A DNA stretch of 64,000 nt, from the NCBI RefSeq assembly GCF_946476835.1, contig NZ_CAMKWA010000007.1, positions 1-64,000 on the forward strand, written 5' to 3'. This stretch comes from an uncultured Neokomagataea sp. (GTDB lineage Bacteria > Pseudomonadota > Alphaproteobacteria > Acetobacterales > Acetobacteraceae). The stretch's first letter is position 1, and every line of letters begins with the position of its first letter. Shown here piece by piece: positions 25,164 to 34,205 of the stretch. A program made the translations under genes and the position numbers. Below the pieces are notes generated by a model. That model was not told the origin of the DNA. It worked only from the letters and a program-made list of their open reading frames with translations, and did not search any database.

Positions 25164-25242
25164 GGTAAAGAGCGGGGTGCATGCCGTAATTGTGCCCTGA
25201 TTTTTCTTTAGGGGAGGCGCGCTTTTTATACGGAGTAGAAGC

Positions 25243-25626
25243 ATGTCTCCCCGCTTGTCTGGCGTTTTTATTGCGTTGTTATGTGTGTCTAGTATTTCGC
25301 TCATGCCGGTGTCAGCGGCCGAGGCTGGATGGGGGGCTGCGAAATGTGGCGCTGAACCCGTGGCACCAGCTGTGCATGTGGGCAGCGTTGCGCAGTATAA
25401 TGAGAGTGTTGACCGCGTAACGGCCTATGAAAAGCAAGCACGGGCATATAATGCGTGCGTTGTAGCTGCTGCAAACCGTGCCGAAACGGCAATTAGTGAT
25501 GACGCACGGAATCGTATTGCAGAGGTCCATAAAGGCTCAACGGCGGTTCAGTCACGTATTGCTACAAATTTCCAAAAGCTGTCTGCAGTTTTAGCGAATG
25601 CGGGTAAGCATTTCGCCGTGAAATAA
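25243..25626 (+). CDS. Small secreted protein of unknown function
   Basis: A 127-residue protein with a Sec signal peptide (LSGVFIALLCVSSISLMPVSA, cleavage near AEA). The mature part has two Cys (AAKCGAEP and YNACV) and is otherwise helical and Ala-rich (YEKQARAYNACVVAAANRAETAISDDARNR), ending in a further helix. ATG 25243 has GGAG 8 bp upstream. No family is recognised; the helical Ala/Gln pattern recalls small periplasmic or outer-membrane-associated proteins common in acetic acid bacteria. Confidence 0.7.
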   Translation: MSPRLSGVFIALLCVSSISLMPVSAAEAGWGAAKCGAEPVAPAVHVGSVAQYNESVDRVTAYEKQARAYNACVVAAANRAETAISDDARNRIAEVHKGSTAVQSRIATNFQKLSAVLANAGKHFAVK

Positions 25627-25646
25627 GAGGCGAGGTTGTGGTGTCT

Positions 25647-25955
25647 CTACGGTTTTTTAGGCTGTGGTAGTGGCATGAGGATGGCTCGGCCATGTGTGGC
25701 GCCTTCATAGGTTTCGGTCCCTAAGTTGGGCATGAGGTCTGGGCGCGCCCAGCAATCCGTACCTTCAAAACCTGTGGTGCAGTAAGGCTGTGGCGGTGGC
25801 CGGACGCGTTTTTTGCAGAAAGATTCGTCGTCATAAAGGTAGGCGCTATTGCAGTCTTGGCCTGTAAGGGCGGAGGCGATGCGGTCTGGCGCACAACTGC
25901 TCAAGGCAGAGAGCGGGATGAGGGCAGCGAGTGCCAAGTGGCGGAGGTGCAACAT
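25647..25955 (-). CDS. Small cysteine-rich lipoprotein of unknown function
   Basis: A 102-residue protein with signal peptide (HLRHLALAALIPLSAL) and lipobox LSSC, so probably lipid-anchored. The mature region contains several cysteines (QDCNSAY, ESFCKKR, PYCTTG, TDCWARP) and Pro-rich runs (RPPPQPY, PLPQPKKP). Its role is unknown. It is convergent with the preceding small secreted protein gene. Confidence 0.65.
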   Translation of the reverse strand: MLHLRHLALAALIPLSALSSCAPDRIASALTGQDCNSAYLYDDESFCKKRVRPPPQPYCTTGFEGTDCWARPDLMPNLGTETYEGATHGRAILMPLPQPKKP

Positions 25956-26121
25956 CCGTGCATCGTGCCGTTTGTTTTCTTAAAAGATGGTAAAGAAGGT
26001 GGGATTCAGCATTTTCTCATCGAGAAAGCGCCGTTTGTAGAGGTGAAGCGTTTGCCGCCAGCGGGTCGCGCCTGTATGGTCTTACAGAAGAACGTGTAAA
26101 GCGAAGCCGACAGGGGATCAG

Positions 26122-26802
26122 GTGGCGGACGATTTTATTGCACAAATCCATGATGATATGCGCCAGCAGCGTTTGCGTGCGCAGGCACGTCGTTTTGGTG
26201 CCGTTGCTGCGGGTGTTCTCGTGCTTGCTGGTATTGCCGGTGGGGTATGGGGCTGGCAACGTCACGCGCTGAAAACCGCGCAAGAAGCAGCGTCTGGGCG
26301 CTATTTTACCGCAATGTCCACGCTTGAAGCTCATGGCAGCGCCGCAGCTGAACAGCAAGCGCAGGCGACGTTGCAAGATCTGGCAGATCATGGCCCGAAA
26401 GGTGTGCGTACATACGCTGCGCTGCGTTTGGCAGATTATAAAGCACAGCATCAGGACGTGCCTGCTGCGCAAGCTTTATGGGCACATGTCGCGGATGATG
26501 ACACAGCATTGCCTGCCATGCGTACTGTCGCGCGTTATTTGGGGCTGAATGTGCAGCAGCCAACGGCGCAAAATACGGCATCTCTGCGCGCAGGCTACAC
26601 GGCTTTGGCACAAGGGAATGATGCTTGGGCGTCTTTGGCGCGTGAAGGGCTTGTCAGCTTGGATCTCGCACCCGGTGCGACGGCACAGCAAAAAGAAGAA
26701 GCGCGCCGTCTTTTAAATCAAACTGTAAGCAGCCCGACAGCACCAGAAGGTGCCCGTAGTCGTGCGGAAGCTTTGCTTGAGACTTTGGGAGATGCAGGCT
26801 GA
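26122..26802 (+). CDS. Membrane-anchored TPR-like protein (YfgM/DUF2133-type), upstream of bamB
   Basis: A 226-residue protein with a short cytoplasmic start, one membrane segment (FGAVAAGVLVLAGIAGGVWGW, about residues 29-49) and a helical Ala-rich periplasmic domain with TPR-like spacing (TYAALRLADYKAQHQDVPAAQALW). This is the layout of YfgM, a SecYEG-associated periplasmic chaperone. Start GTG 26122 has AGGGGA about 5 bp upstream. Its stop overlaps bamB (TGATG), and bamB is followed by der, the standard yfgM-bamB-der order. Confidence 0.82.
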   Translation: MADDFIAQIHDDMRQQRLRAQARRFGAVAAGVLVLAGIAGGVWGWQRHALKTAQEAASGRYFTAMSTLEAHGSAAAEQQAQATLQDLADHGPKGVRTYAALRLADYKAQHQDVPAAQALWAHVADDDTALPAMRTVARYLGLNVQQPTAQNTASLRAGYTALAQGNDAWASLAREGLVSLDLAPGATAQQKEEARRLLNQTVSSPTAPEGARSRAEALLETLGDAG

Positions 26803-28193
26803 TGCGTCGTAACCATACATCCATCCGGGCTAGTCGTCGTGGTTTGCTTCGGTTTGCCTGTTCTGGTGCGGCGGTGACCGCTCTGAGCGCGTGTAGTATT
26901 TTTGATGATGACGATAAGCCCGTTTTGGCAGGTCATCGTATTGACGTGCTGTCAACGGGCGCAGGTTTGGCGGTGGATCCGGATGACCACACGCCGATCA
27001 CTTTGCCTGCTGCACAACCTGTCACGTCATGGGCACAAGTTGGGCGTGAGCCAGACCATATTGCTGTGAATGCGGTATGGAATGGGCCAAAGCTGGCGTG
27101 GAACCGTAGTGTTGGTGCGGAAGTCAATCCGACCAGCATTCTGTCTACCGTGGCCATTATGCCGAATAAGCGTGGTGCGATTCAATCTCCTCCAGTGATT
27201 GGGCAGGGGCGCATTTTTACGGCTGATGCTCAGGGTGAAGTGAAGGCTTGGACATGGCCAGCGATGAAGCTGCTATGGTCCCGTCAGCCTAAAGGGACAG
27301 AATCCCGCTCGACCAATCTGGGTGGTGGCCTCGCGCTGGATGGTGACACGCTTTATGTTGTGACCGGCGTTGCCCTCGCTCTAGCGCTGGATGCTGCAAC
27401 GGGTCAGGTGAAGTGGACGGCAGAACTCGGCACGCCGGGGCGTTCTGCACCAACGGTTGCGAATGGTCTGGTCGTTTTCGGGACGATTGATGAACGCTTG
27501 ATTGCGCTTGATGAAAAAACGGGCCAGCAAATCTGGACGTATCAGGCCACACCAGCGGATACGGTTGTGTTTGGTCAAGCATCGCCTGCCATTGTGGATG
27601 GCGTTGTATTGGCTGGCTTTGGCAGTGGTGACTTGGTTGCGTTGCGTGCTGCATCGGGTGAGATGGTTTGGAGCGATAGTCTTGGCGGGTCAAACGGCCT
27701 AGGCGCGATGCTCGACTTTTCCTGTGTGCGCGGTGCGCCCGTCATTAAGGACGGTACGGCCTATGCGGTTTCCATGTCTAGGGTGCTGGTGGCGATTGAT
27801 ATGCGCTCTGGTCGCCGTCTGTGGGAACGTGAGGTGAGTGGACAATCTCCGCTCTGCTTGTGTGATGACTGGCTGTTTGTTGTCTCGACGGATCAGCAAC
27901 TTGCGTGTATCGACCGCCTGTCTGGTCATGTCCGCTGGATTACGCAGCTTCGTCGATTCCGCCGTCAGGAAGTTCAAAAAGATGCAGTTCAGTGGGTTGG
28001 CCCAGTTTTGGCTGATGGGAAACTTGTTTGTTTCTCAACGCTGCCAGAAGAGGGTATGATCATCGCTGATGCGAAGACCGGCAAGATTCTCTCCCGCCAA
28101 AAAACACCGGCGGCCTGTGAGGTTGAGCCGATTGTGTGTGATGGGCTTGTGCTAGCCCTGTCGCAGGACGCCGTCCTGCGGGCTTATGGCTGA
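26802..28193 (+). CDS. bamB: Outer-membrane assembly lipoprotein BamB (PQQ-like beta-propeller)
   Basis: A 463-residue lipoprotein that serves as a scaffold of the BAM complex for beta-barrel insertion. The signal (RRGLLRFACSGAAVTALSAC) ends with a lipobox Cys near residue 33. The mature part repeats beta-propeller blades with the typical LDAATGQVKWTAELG, LDEKTGQQIWTY, LRAASGEMVWSDSLG and IDMRSGRRLWEREV strands. It overlaps the TPR gene and precedes der by 18 bp. An Arg pair in the signal could mimic Tat, but the lipobox favours Sec lipoprotein export. Confidence 0.93.
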   Translation: MRRNHTSIRASRRGLLRFACSGAAVTALSACSIFDDDDKPVLAGHRIDVLSTGAGLAVDPDDHTPITLPAAQPVTSWAQVGREPDHIAVNAVWNGPKLAWNRSVGAEVNPTSILSTVAIMPNKRGAIQSPPVIGQGRIFTADAQGEVKAWTWPAMKLLWSRQPKGTESRSTNLGGGLALDGDTLYVVTGVALALALDAATGQVKWTAELGTPGRSAPTVANGLVVFGTIDERLIALDEKTGQQIWTYQATPADTVVFGQASPAIVDGVVLAGFGSGDLVALRAASGEMVWSDSLGGSNGLGAMLDFSCVRGAPVIKDGTAYAVSMSRVLVAIDMRSGRRLWEREVSGQSPLCLCDDWLFVVSTDQQLACIDRLSGHVRWITQLRRFRRQEVQKDAVQWVGPVLADGKLVCFSTLPEEGMIIADAKTGKILSRQKTPAACEVEPIVCDGLVLALSQDAVLRAYG

Positions 28194-28211
28194 TCGGATT
28201 TTCCGGACCGA

Positions 28212-29630
28212 ATGACTGATACTATTTCTACGCCTGATATGCTGCCAACCGTTGCGATTGCGGGGCGGCCTAATGTGGGTAAATCAACACTGTTTAATCG
28301 TCTCGTCGGGCGTCGTCAGGCACTTGTGTCTGACATGCCGGGTGTGACCCGTGACCGTAAGGAAGGTGAGGCGCATATTCGTGGGCGCCGTATCCGGATT
28401 ATTGATACGGCCGGGCTTGAAGAGGCTGCGCCAGATACGTTGTTTGGGCGGATGCGTGCATCCTCCGAAATGGCGGTGACGCAAGCGCAGTTGGTACTGT
28501 TCTGTATTGATGCACGTTCTGGCATTACACCAGCAGATGCGCATTTTGCACAATGGCTCCGTCGTCAAAATGTTCCTGTTTTGCTGGTTGCGAATAAAGC
28601 AGAAGGTAGAGCGGGTACAGAAGGCGCAATGGAAGCGTATTCGTTGGGCTTGGGCACGCCTTTGGCATTGTCGGCTGAGCATGGCGAGGGCCTGTCAGAC
28701 CTGATGGGTGAGATCATTGACCGTTTGCCTAAAGCACCGCGTGTTGTGGAGCGTTCACGACGCCGTGCGGATGCGACAGCCGATGCAGACGGAGCGGAGG
28801 GGGCTGAAGAGCAGCGTCCACCTGGGCCGTTGCGTTTGGCAATTGTTGGGCGTCCTAATGCGGGGAAATCAACGCTTCTGAACTGCTTGCTTGGTGAAGA
28901 GCGTATGATTACGGGGCCGGAAGCGGGATTAACCCGTGATTCGATCTCCGTTGATATTCATGATGAGCATGGGCCGATTCGCTTGGTGGATACGGCGGGG
29001 ATGCGCCGTCGTGCCCGTGTTGAGCAGCATTTAGAGCGGATGTCTGTTTCCGCATCGATCGAAGCCCTGAAAATGGCAGAAGTGGTCGTTCTGACCATTG
29101 ATGCGACCTTGGGTGTGCATGAGCAAGATTTGCAGCTTGCGCGTTTGATTGAGCGTGAAGGGCGTGCATGCGTTCTGGCGTTGAATAAATGGGATGCGGT
29201 GGAAGATCGTGCAGCGACACGTCAAGCGATTGCTGACCGTATCGAAACCTCTATGGCCCAGGTGCGTGGTATTTCCGTTGTGACGTTCTCGGCATTGACG
29301 GGGGCCGGTGTACACCGCTTGTTGCCAGCTGTGCGTGATACGCATGAGGTTTGGAACTCACGTATTACAACGGGTGAGTTGAACCGTTGGTTCGAGGAAG
29401 CTTTGGAACGCCATCAGCCGCCTTTGGTGGATGGTCGCCGTTTGAAGCTGCGCTACATGACGCAAGCGAAGTCACGTCCGCCTACCTTTATTCTGTTTGG
29501 TACGCGTGCGGAGCTTTTGCCTGATTCTTACAAGCGTTATCTCGTGAATGGTCTGCGTGAGACATTCCATATGCCGGGCGTGCCAATTCGCCTCCAATTG
29601 CGCGGAACGAAAAATCCTTACGCAGAATAA
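28212..29630 (+). CDS. der: Ribosome biogenesis GTPase Der (EngA)
   Basis: A 472-residue double GTPase essential for 50S subunit assembly. Two G domains are present: GRPNVGKSTLFNRL near residue 18 and GRPNAGKSTLLNCLL near 216, each with DTAG and NKxD-type (VANKAE, ALNKWD) motifs. The second G domain is followed by the KH-like C-terminal domain. A short acidic Ala/Glu-rich linker (TADADGAEGAEEQ) joins the two G domains. The first domain has VANKAEG instead of NKxD, a known style of variation. Confidence 0.96.
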   Translation: MTDTISTPDMLPTVAIAGRPNVGKSTLFNRLVGRRQALVSDMPGVTRDRKEGEAHIRGRRIRIIDTAGLEEAAPDTLFGRMRASSEMAVTQAQLVLFCIDARSGITPADAHFAQWLRRQNVPVLLVANKAEGRAGTEGAMEAYSLGLGTPLALSAEHGEGLSDLMGEIIDRLPKAPRVVERSRRRADATADADGAEGAEEQRPPGPLRLAIVGRPNAGKSTLLNCLLGEERMITGPEAGLTRDSISVDIHDEHGPIRLVDTAGMRRRARVEQHLERMSVSASIEALKMAEVVVLTIDATLGVHEQDLQLARLIEREGRACVLALNKWDAVEDRAATRQAIADRIETSMAQVRGISVVTFSALTGAGVHRLLPAVRDTHEVWNSRITTGELNRWFEEALERHQPPLVDGRRLKLRYMTQAKSRPPTFILFGTRAELLPDSYKRYLVNGLRETFHMPGVPIRLQLRGTKNPYAE

Positions 29631-29683
29631 GGGTTTTTGATTTCGATATTACTCTATGTCTGTAACAAGGAGATACGATTTTA

Positions 29684-29711
29684 CCTAACAAAGCTTTTAG
29701 TCTTTGTTAGG
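29684..29711 (+). terminator. Hairpin downstream of der
   Basis: A perfect 10-bp inverted repeat (CCTAACAAAG at 29684-29693, CTTTGTTAGG at 29702-29711) sits 54 bp after der. It lacks a U-tract, so the terminator call is weak. Confidence 0.4.
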
Positions 29712-29818
29712 GAAGATCAAGCCGGGGTTATCTGTAACGCTCCAGATAGCTTTGGCTCCATGTCGACTATGCCGTGATGGGGTTTGCGTCACGGCAGCAG
29801 ATTTGAGGACATCACGTG

Positions 29819-31231
29819 ATGGATGGAGTTGCAGCCACTGAGAGTGTGGATACTCTTAGTAGCCCTCAACGCAGCACGAAGCGCGCTACTGTTTTGGGTA
29901 TTTTTGCTGCTCTGGCCGGGCTATTGTTCGGCCTAGATACTGGGGTAGTTTCTGGGGCGCTGCCGTTTGTAGCCAAAGAGTTTCATGCCAGCGATGTGCT
30001 TCAGGGCTGGATCGTGTCTTCCATGATGATCGGGGCAATGACCGGTTCTTTGGTGGCGGGACGTATTTCAACGCGTTTTGGCCGTACGGGCGCGATGGTT
30101 TCCGCTGCGGTTCTGTATGTTAGCGGTGTTCTGATTTGTACGTTTGCGCCAGACCCGTATGTGTTGATGGGTGGTCGCGTTCTGATTGGCTTGGCGATTG
30201 GTCTCGGCGCTTTTGCGGCACCGCTTTATATTTCAGAAATTACTGTTGAGTCTGCGCGTGGATCGATGATTTCGGTCTACCAGCTTATGGTCTCGTTTGG
30301 CATTTTCTTGGGCTTTTTGTCTGATAGTGTTTTGGCGGGGAGTGGACGCTGGCACTGGATGTTCGGCGCGATGCTTATTCCGTCGGTGCTCTTTTTGATT
30401 TTCACACTGACCTTGCCGCATAGCCCGCGCTGGCTGCTGATGCAGGGAAAGCACGACCATGCGCGGCGTGTGTTGCGTGTTTTACGCTCTGATGATGAAG
30501 TTGCGGAAGCTGAATTACGCGATATTCAGAGCGGCATGGTGCATAATAGCGATTCAGGTTTGGGCCTGTTTCGGAGTAATGCTAATTTCCGCCGGACGGT
30601 GTTCTTGGGCATGTTGCTGCAAATTATGCAGCAGTTAACCGGGATTAATGCGTTGCTTTATTATGCGCCGCGCGTTTTTGAAGCCGCGCATTTTGGTGCG
30701 AATGCTGCGGTATGGGTGACGACGCTCGTCGGCTTGGTCAACATGGCGCTGACCGGTGTTGCCATTGCGTGTGTTGATAAATGGGGTCGTCGTCCGCTTT
30801 TGCTGTTGAGCTGTAGCTTGGCCATGATTGCGATGCTGGGTGTTGGTGTTCTTCTGCTAACAGGAGCATCAAGTTTTCCGGCGCAGATGGCTTTGTGTGG
30901 GTTTGTTCTGCTCTTCGTCGCGGGGTTTGCAATTGGTGAAGGGCCGCTGGTTTGGACACTGTGTTCAGAGTTTCAGCCTTCTCGTGGGCGTGATTTCGGG
31001 ATCGGCTGCTCTACGGTGACGAACTGGGCAGCAAACTGGGTGATCTCTAGCACTTTCCCGTTAATTATGGCCGGCCTTGGTACGTCATGGACGTTTATCA
31101 TGTTTGCGGGTTTTAATGCGTTGTTTGCGGTGATCACCATGACGCTGGTGCCGGAAACAAAGGGTGTTGCGCTCGAAACCTTGGAAAAGAATCTGTTTGC
31201 AGGAAAATCTTTGCGTAACATTGGGCAGTAA
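29819..31231 (+). CDS. Sugar porter, major facilitator superfamily (GalP/XylE-like) 1
   Basis: A 12-transmembrane-segment proton:sugar symporter of 470 residues. Family signatures are GLLFGLDTGVVSGALPF, GRISTRFGR, the PESPR-like LPHSPRWLL, QLTGINALLYYAPR, DKWGRRPLLLLS and the C-terminal VPETKG. It probably imports glucose, galactose or another hexose. ATG 29819 follows GAGGA by about 9 bp; GTG 29816 is one codon earlier. A paralogue of nearly equal length follows after a terminator, and both share the PQRST(K/R)RATVLG start, indicating a tandem duplication. Confidence 0.9.
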   Translation: MDGVAATESVDTLSSPQRSTKRATVLGIFAALAGLLFGLDTGVVSGALPFVAKEFHASDVLQGWIVSSMMIGAMTGSLVAGRISTRFGRTGAMVSAAVLYVSGVLICTFAPDPYVLMGGRVLIGLAIGLGAFAAPLYISEITVESARGSMISVYQLMVSFGIFLGFLSDSVLAGSGRWHWMFGAMLIPSVLFLIFTLTLPHSPRWLLMQGKHDHARRVLRVLRSDDEVAEAELRDIQSGMVHNSDSGLGLFRSNANFRRTVFLGMLLQIMQQLTGINALLYYAPRVFEAAHFGANAAVWVTTLVGLVNMALTGVAIACVDKWGRRPLLLLSCSLAMIAMLGVGVLLLTGASSFPAQMALCGFVLLFVAGFAIGEGPLVWTLCSEFQPSRGRDFGIGCSTVTNWAANWVISSTFPLIMAGLGTSWTFIMFAGFNALFAVITMTLVPETKGVALETLEKNLFAGKSLRNIGQ

Positions 31232-31241
31232 CGGCGCGTGT

Positions 31242-31324
31242 GTGAGTAATTTTTGCGTTACTCACGAAAATGTGCGCAGAATTTTGGGGCGGTGGAGCAT
31301 AGAATGCTCGCCGCCTCTTTTTTT
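31242..31324 (+). terminator. Terminator pair between the two sugar porter genes
   Basis: A first hairpin (GTGAGTAA at 31242-31249 with TTACTCAC at 31258-31265) is followed by a stronger one: GGCGGTGGAGCAT with ATGCTCGCCGCC (31288-31315), then TCTTTTTTTT. The second is a good Rho-independent terminator, so the downstream porter probably has its own promoter. Confidence 0.75.
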
Positions 31325-31389
31325 GTGCTTATCGTAACGAAGGCTGTGAGGCGTTTTGGGGCCGGCGTTTGTATCAAGGATAGTGAGTT

Positions 31390-32799
31390 ATGGTTGGCAT
31401 TGCGTCGGTCCGTGTGGATGAAGGCGATACACCGCAGCGCAGTACGCGCCGTGCGACGGTACTGGGTATTCTGGCGGCACTCGCTGGGTTGATGTTTGGG
31501 TTGGATACAGGGGTGGTTGCTGGTGCGCTTCCCTTTATCGCTCAAGATTTCCACGCCAGTGATGGGCTTCAAGGCTGGATCGTTGCGTCAATGATGGCAG
31601 GGGCGGCGTTTGGGTCTTTGCTGGCCGGGCGGATTTCTATGAAGTTCGGCCGTCGCGGTGCGATGATGGCAGCGGCTGTTTTGTTCTTGGTGGGCACAGT
31701 GTTGTGTAGCCTTGCACCGTCCCCGGTGGTTTTGATTATTGGGCGTGTCTTTTTGGGGTTGGCGGTTGGCCTCGCAGCCTTTGCGGCTCCGCTGTATATT
31801 TCTGAGATCACGGTGGAATCTGTCCGCGGGGCGATGATTTCATTCTATCAGTTGATGGTATCGTTGGGCATTTTCCTCGCATTCATCTCTGACAGTCTTT
31901 TGTCATCCGGTGGGCATTGGCGTTGGATGCTGGGCGTTATGGCTGTTCCTGCAACGTTGTTTTTGGGCATCGTTGTGATTTTGCCGCAAAGCCCACGGTG
32001 GTTGATGATGCGTGGGCGGACGGAAAAAGCGCGTCGAGTGCTTCAGCTTTTGCGCTCTGATGAAGAAGTGGCGAATGCTGAGTTGGCTGACATTCAGGCG
32101 CGTTTAAACCAAAGCAGTGATGCTGGCTTTGCGTTGTTTCGTAAGAACCGGCATTTCCGCCGCTCAGTTGCTTTGGGTATGATTTTGCAAGTGATGCAGC
32201 AGCTCACGGGTATTAACGCGCTGCTCTATTATGCGCCGCGTGTTTTCCAAGCGGCTCATTTTGGCACGAATGCCGCGATCTGGGCGACAACTTTGGTCGG
32301 GCTTGTGAATATGGGTTTGTCTTTCGTGGCGATTGTCTGCGTTGATAAATGGGGTCGTCGTCCGCTGCTGATGTTAAGCTGTGCGATTGCTGCTTTCGCC
32401 ATGTTGGGCATGGGTGTTTTGCTGGCGATTGGGGCGTCGAGCTTTGGTGCACAGGTGGCGTTGTGTGGCTTTGTGCTGTTGTTCGTCGCGGGTTTTGCGA
32501 TTGGCGAAGGGCCATTGGTGTGGACGCTCTGCTCAGAAGTTCAGCCGACTCGTGGGCGTGATTTTGGCATCTCATGTTCGACGGTTACGAACTGGGGAGC
32601 CAATTGGGCGATCTCCATCACATTCCCTCTGGTCATGACAGCATTGGGCGCATCGTGGACCTTTGTGCTTTTTGCAGCACTTAACGGTGTCTTTCTGCTC
32701 TTTACGCTCGGATTTGTGCCGGAAACAAAAGGTGTTTCGTTGGAAGCCCTTGAGTCTAATCTCTTTGCGGGCAAAGCTCTACGCCATCTTGGTAAGTAG
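31390..32799 (+). CDS. Sugar porter, major facilitator superfamily (GalP/XylE-like) 2
   Basis: Second sugar porter of 469 residues, alignable end to end with the preceding gene (shared APLYISEITVES, QLTGINALLYYAPRVF, GEGPLVWTLCSE, NLFAGK(S/A)LR). Signatures GLMFGLDTGVVAGALPF, GRRPLLMLS and VPETKG are intact, so it looks functional. Differences cluster in the first loops and the C-terminal segments. It likely imports a hexose by proton symport, perhaps with altered specificity or expression. It starts about 65 bp after the intervening terminator and precedes a third MFS gene by 11 bp. Confidence 0.9.
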   Translation: MVGIASVRVDEGDTPQRSTRRATVLGILAALAGLMFGLDTGVVAGALPFIAQDFHASDGLQGWIVASMMAGAAFGSLLAGRISMKFGRRGAMMAAAVLFLVGTVLCSLAPSPVVLIIGRVFLGLAVGLAAFAAPLYISEITVESVRGAMISFYQLMVSLGIFLAFISDSLLSSGGHWRWMLGVMAVPATLFLGIVVILPQSPRWLMMRGRTEKARRVLQLLRSDEEVANAELADIQARLNQSSDAGFALFRKNRHFRRSVALGMILQVMQQLTGINALLYYAPRVFQAAHFGTNAAIWATTLVGLVNMGLSFVAIVCVDKWGRRPLLMLSCAIAAFAMLGMGVLLAIGASSFGAQVALCGFVLLFVAGFAIGEGPLVWTLCSEVQPTRGRDFGISCSTVTNWGANWAISITFPLVMTALGASWTFVLFAALNGVFLLFTLGFVPETKGVSLEALESNLFAGKALRHLGK

Positions 32800-32810
32800 G
32801 ACAGTGTACA

Positions 32811-34205
32811 GTGGCGGTAGCAGCAGACGTTCAGGGCATTCCATCATTTTCTGCTGAGACTGGCCTTTATGGAGCGCGACGCATTACGGCAATGTCTGCC
32901 GTTTTGCTGTCGTTGCTTTTATCTGTACTGGATTACGCGGTGGCGAATGTTGCGCTGCCCGCTATTGCCCATGACATTCATACGCCTGAATCGAGTGTGA
33001 TTTGGGTGGTGAATGCTTATCAGTTAGCAAACTTATCCTGTTTGTTGCCGCTGGCGTCTTTGGGCGCACGGTTTGGATATGCCCGTATGAGCCAATGCGG
33101 GATTATTTTATTTCTGATTGCCTCTGTGGCATGTGCCCTGTCTAAGACATTACCGGAGATCGCTCTGGCCCGTGCCCTACAAGGTGTGGGTGGAGCGTGT
33201 ATCATGAGCGTGAATTTGGCTCTGGTGCGTTTTATTTACCCAAAATCTGAGTTGGGCCGTGGCATTTCGATCAATGGGCTCTTCATTGGTATCGGTGTGG
33301 CGATTGGCCCGACATTAGGCTCTATTGTTTTGTCGGTGGCGTCATGGCCATGGATTTTTTGGATTAATTTACCGCTCGCTTTGGCGGCTTTGCTGATGGC
33401 GCGGTTTGCGTTGCCTGAAACGCCGCATAGCACAGCCCCGGTAGATATGGCCGGGTCTTTGCTCACGGTTTTGGCCTTTGCCTGTATTGGTATTGGGCTG
33501 GATGGTTTGTCCCATGGTATGTTGCCGATGGGCGGTGTGGTGACATGTGTTGGCGTGTTATGCTGGTGGCAGTTGTTACGACTGCAGAAGTGTCGCGAAG
33601 AGCCGATTGTGCCGGTCGATCTTTTGAAGCGTCGGGCATTTTTGCTGCCGTGTTTGGTCAGCTATATGAGCTTCATCGCATCCAATTTGTACATTGTTGC
33701 GATGCCGTTGACGTTGAATTTGATGTTTCACCGTGACCCGGCGACGATTGGCTTGCTGATTTCCCCATGGGCTGTGGGGGTGGCGTTGATGTCGTTTGTA
33801 GTGGGGCGGTTTTCGGACCGTTTCCCGGCATCAGTACTGAGCACGATTGGCATGGTTACGGTCACAATCGGGTTTGTGTTGTTGTGGCTGTTACCGGCTG
33901 ATGCATCCAATATGGATATTATCTGGCGGACGCTTTTGGCGGGGTGTGGGTTTGGTACATTCCAGCCACCGAATAACCGGGCCATCATGTTGAGTGCACC
34001 GAAAGGGCGTGAGGGCAGTGCTAGTGGTATGCTGTCGGTTGCGCGTTTGGGTGGGCAGACGACGGGTGCGTTATTTGTAGCAGGTTTATTTACGGCGTCT
34101 GCTAGTCCGTCCAGCCTGTGTTTGGCTGGTGCTATGAGCATGGCCGGTGCCGCGGCTCTCTTAAGTGTTATGCGGGATGTTTTGGTAGGCGATAAAGCGT
34201 CGTAA
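32811..34205 (+). CDS. MFS drug-efflux-type transporter (DHA2/EmrB-like)
   Basis: A 464-residue MFS protein of the drug:H+ antiporter-2 type. Membrane segment 1 carries LLSVLDYAVANVALPAIAHD, then WVVNAYQLANLSCLLPL, GARFGYARM (motif A region), ARALQGVGGACIM and motif C-like GIGVAIGPTLGSIV, with WPWIFWINLPLA. Predicted export of toxic organic compounds; substrate unknown. GTG 32811 is 11 bp after the sugar porter. Its 3' end overlaps the convergent methyltransferase gene by 38 bp. Confidence 0.88.
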   Translation: MAVAADVQGIPSFSAETGLYGARRITAMSAVLLSLLLSVLDYAVANVALPAIAHDIHTPESSVIWVVNAYQLANLSCLLPLASLGARFGYARMSQCGIILFLIASVACALSKTLPEIALARALQGVGGACIMSVNLALVRFIYPKSELGRGISINGLFIGIGVAIGPTLGSIVLSVASWPWIFWINLPLALAALLMARFALPETPHSTAPVDMAGSLLTVLAFACIGIGLDGLSHGMLPMGGVVTCVGVLCWWQLLRLQKCREEPIVPVDLLKRRAFLLPCLVSYMSFIASNLYIVAMPLTLNLMFHRDPATIGLLISPWAVGVALMSFVVGRFSDRFPASVLSTIGMVTVTIGFVLLWLLPADASNMDIIWRTLLAGCGFGTFQPPNNRAIMLSAPKGREGSASGMLSVARLGGQTTGALFVAGLFTASASPSSLCLAGAMSMAGAAALLSVMRDVLVGDKAS

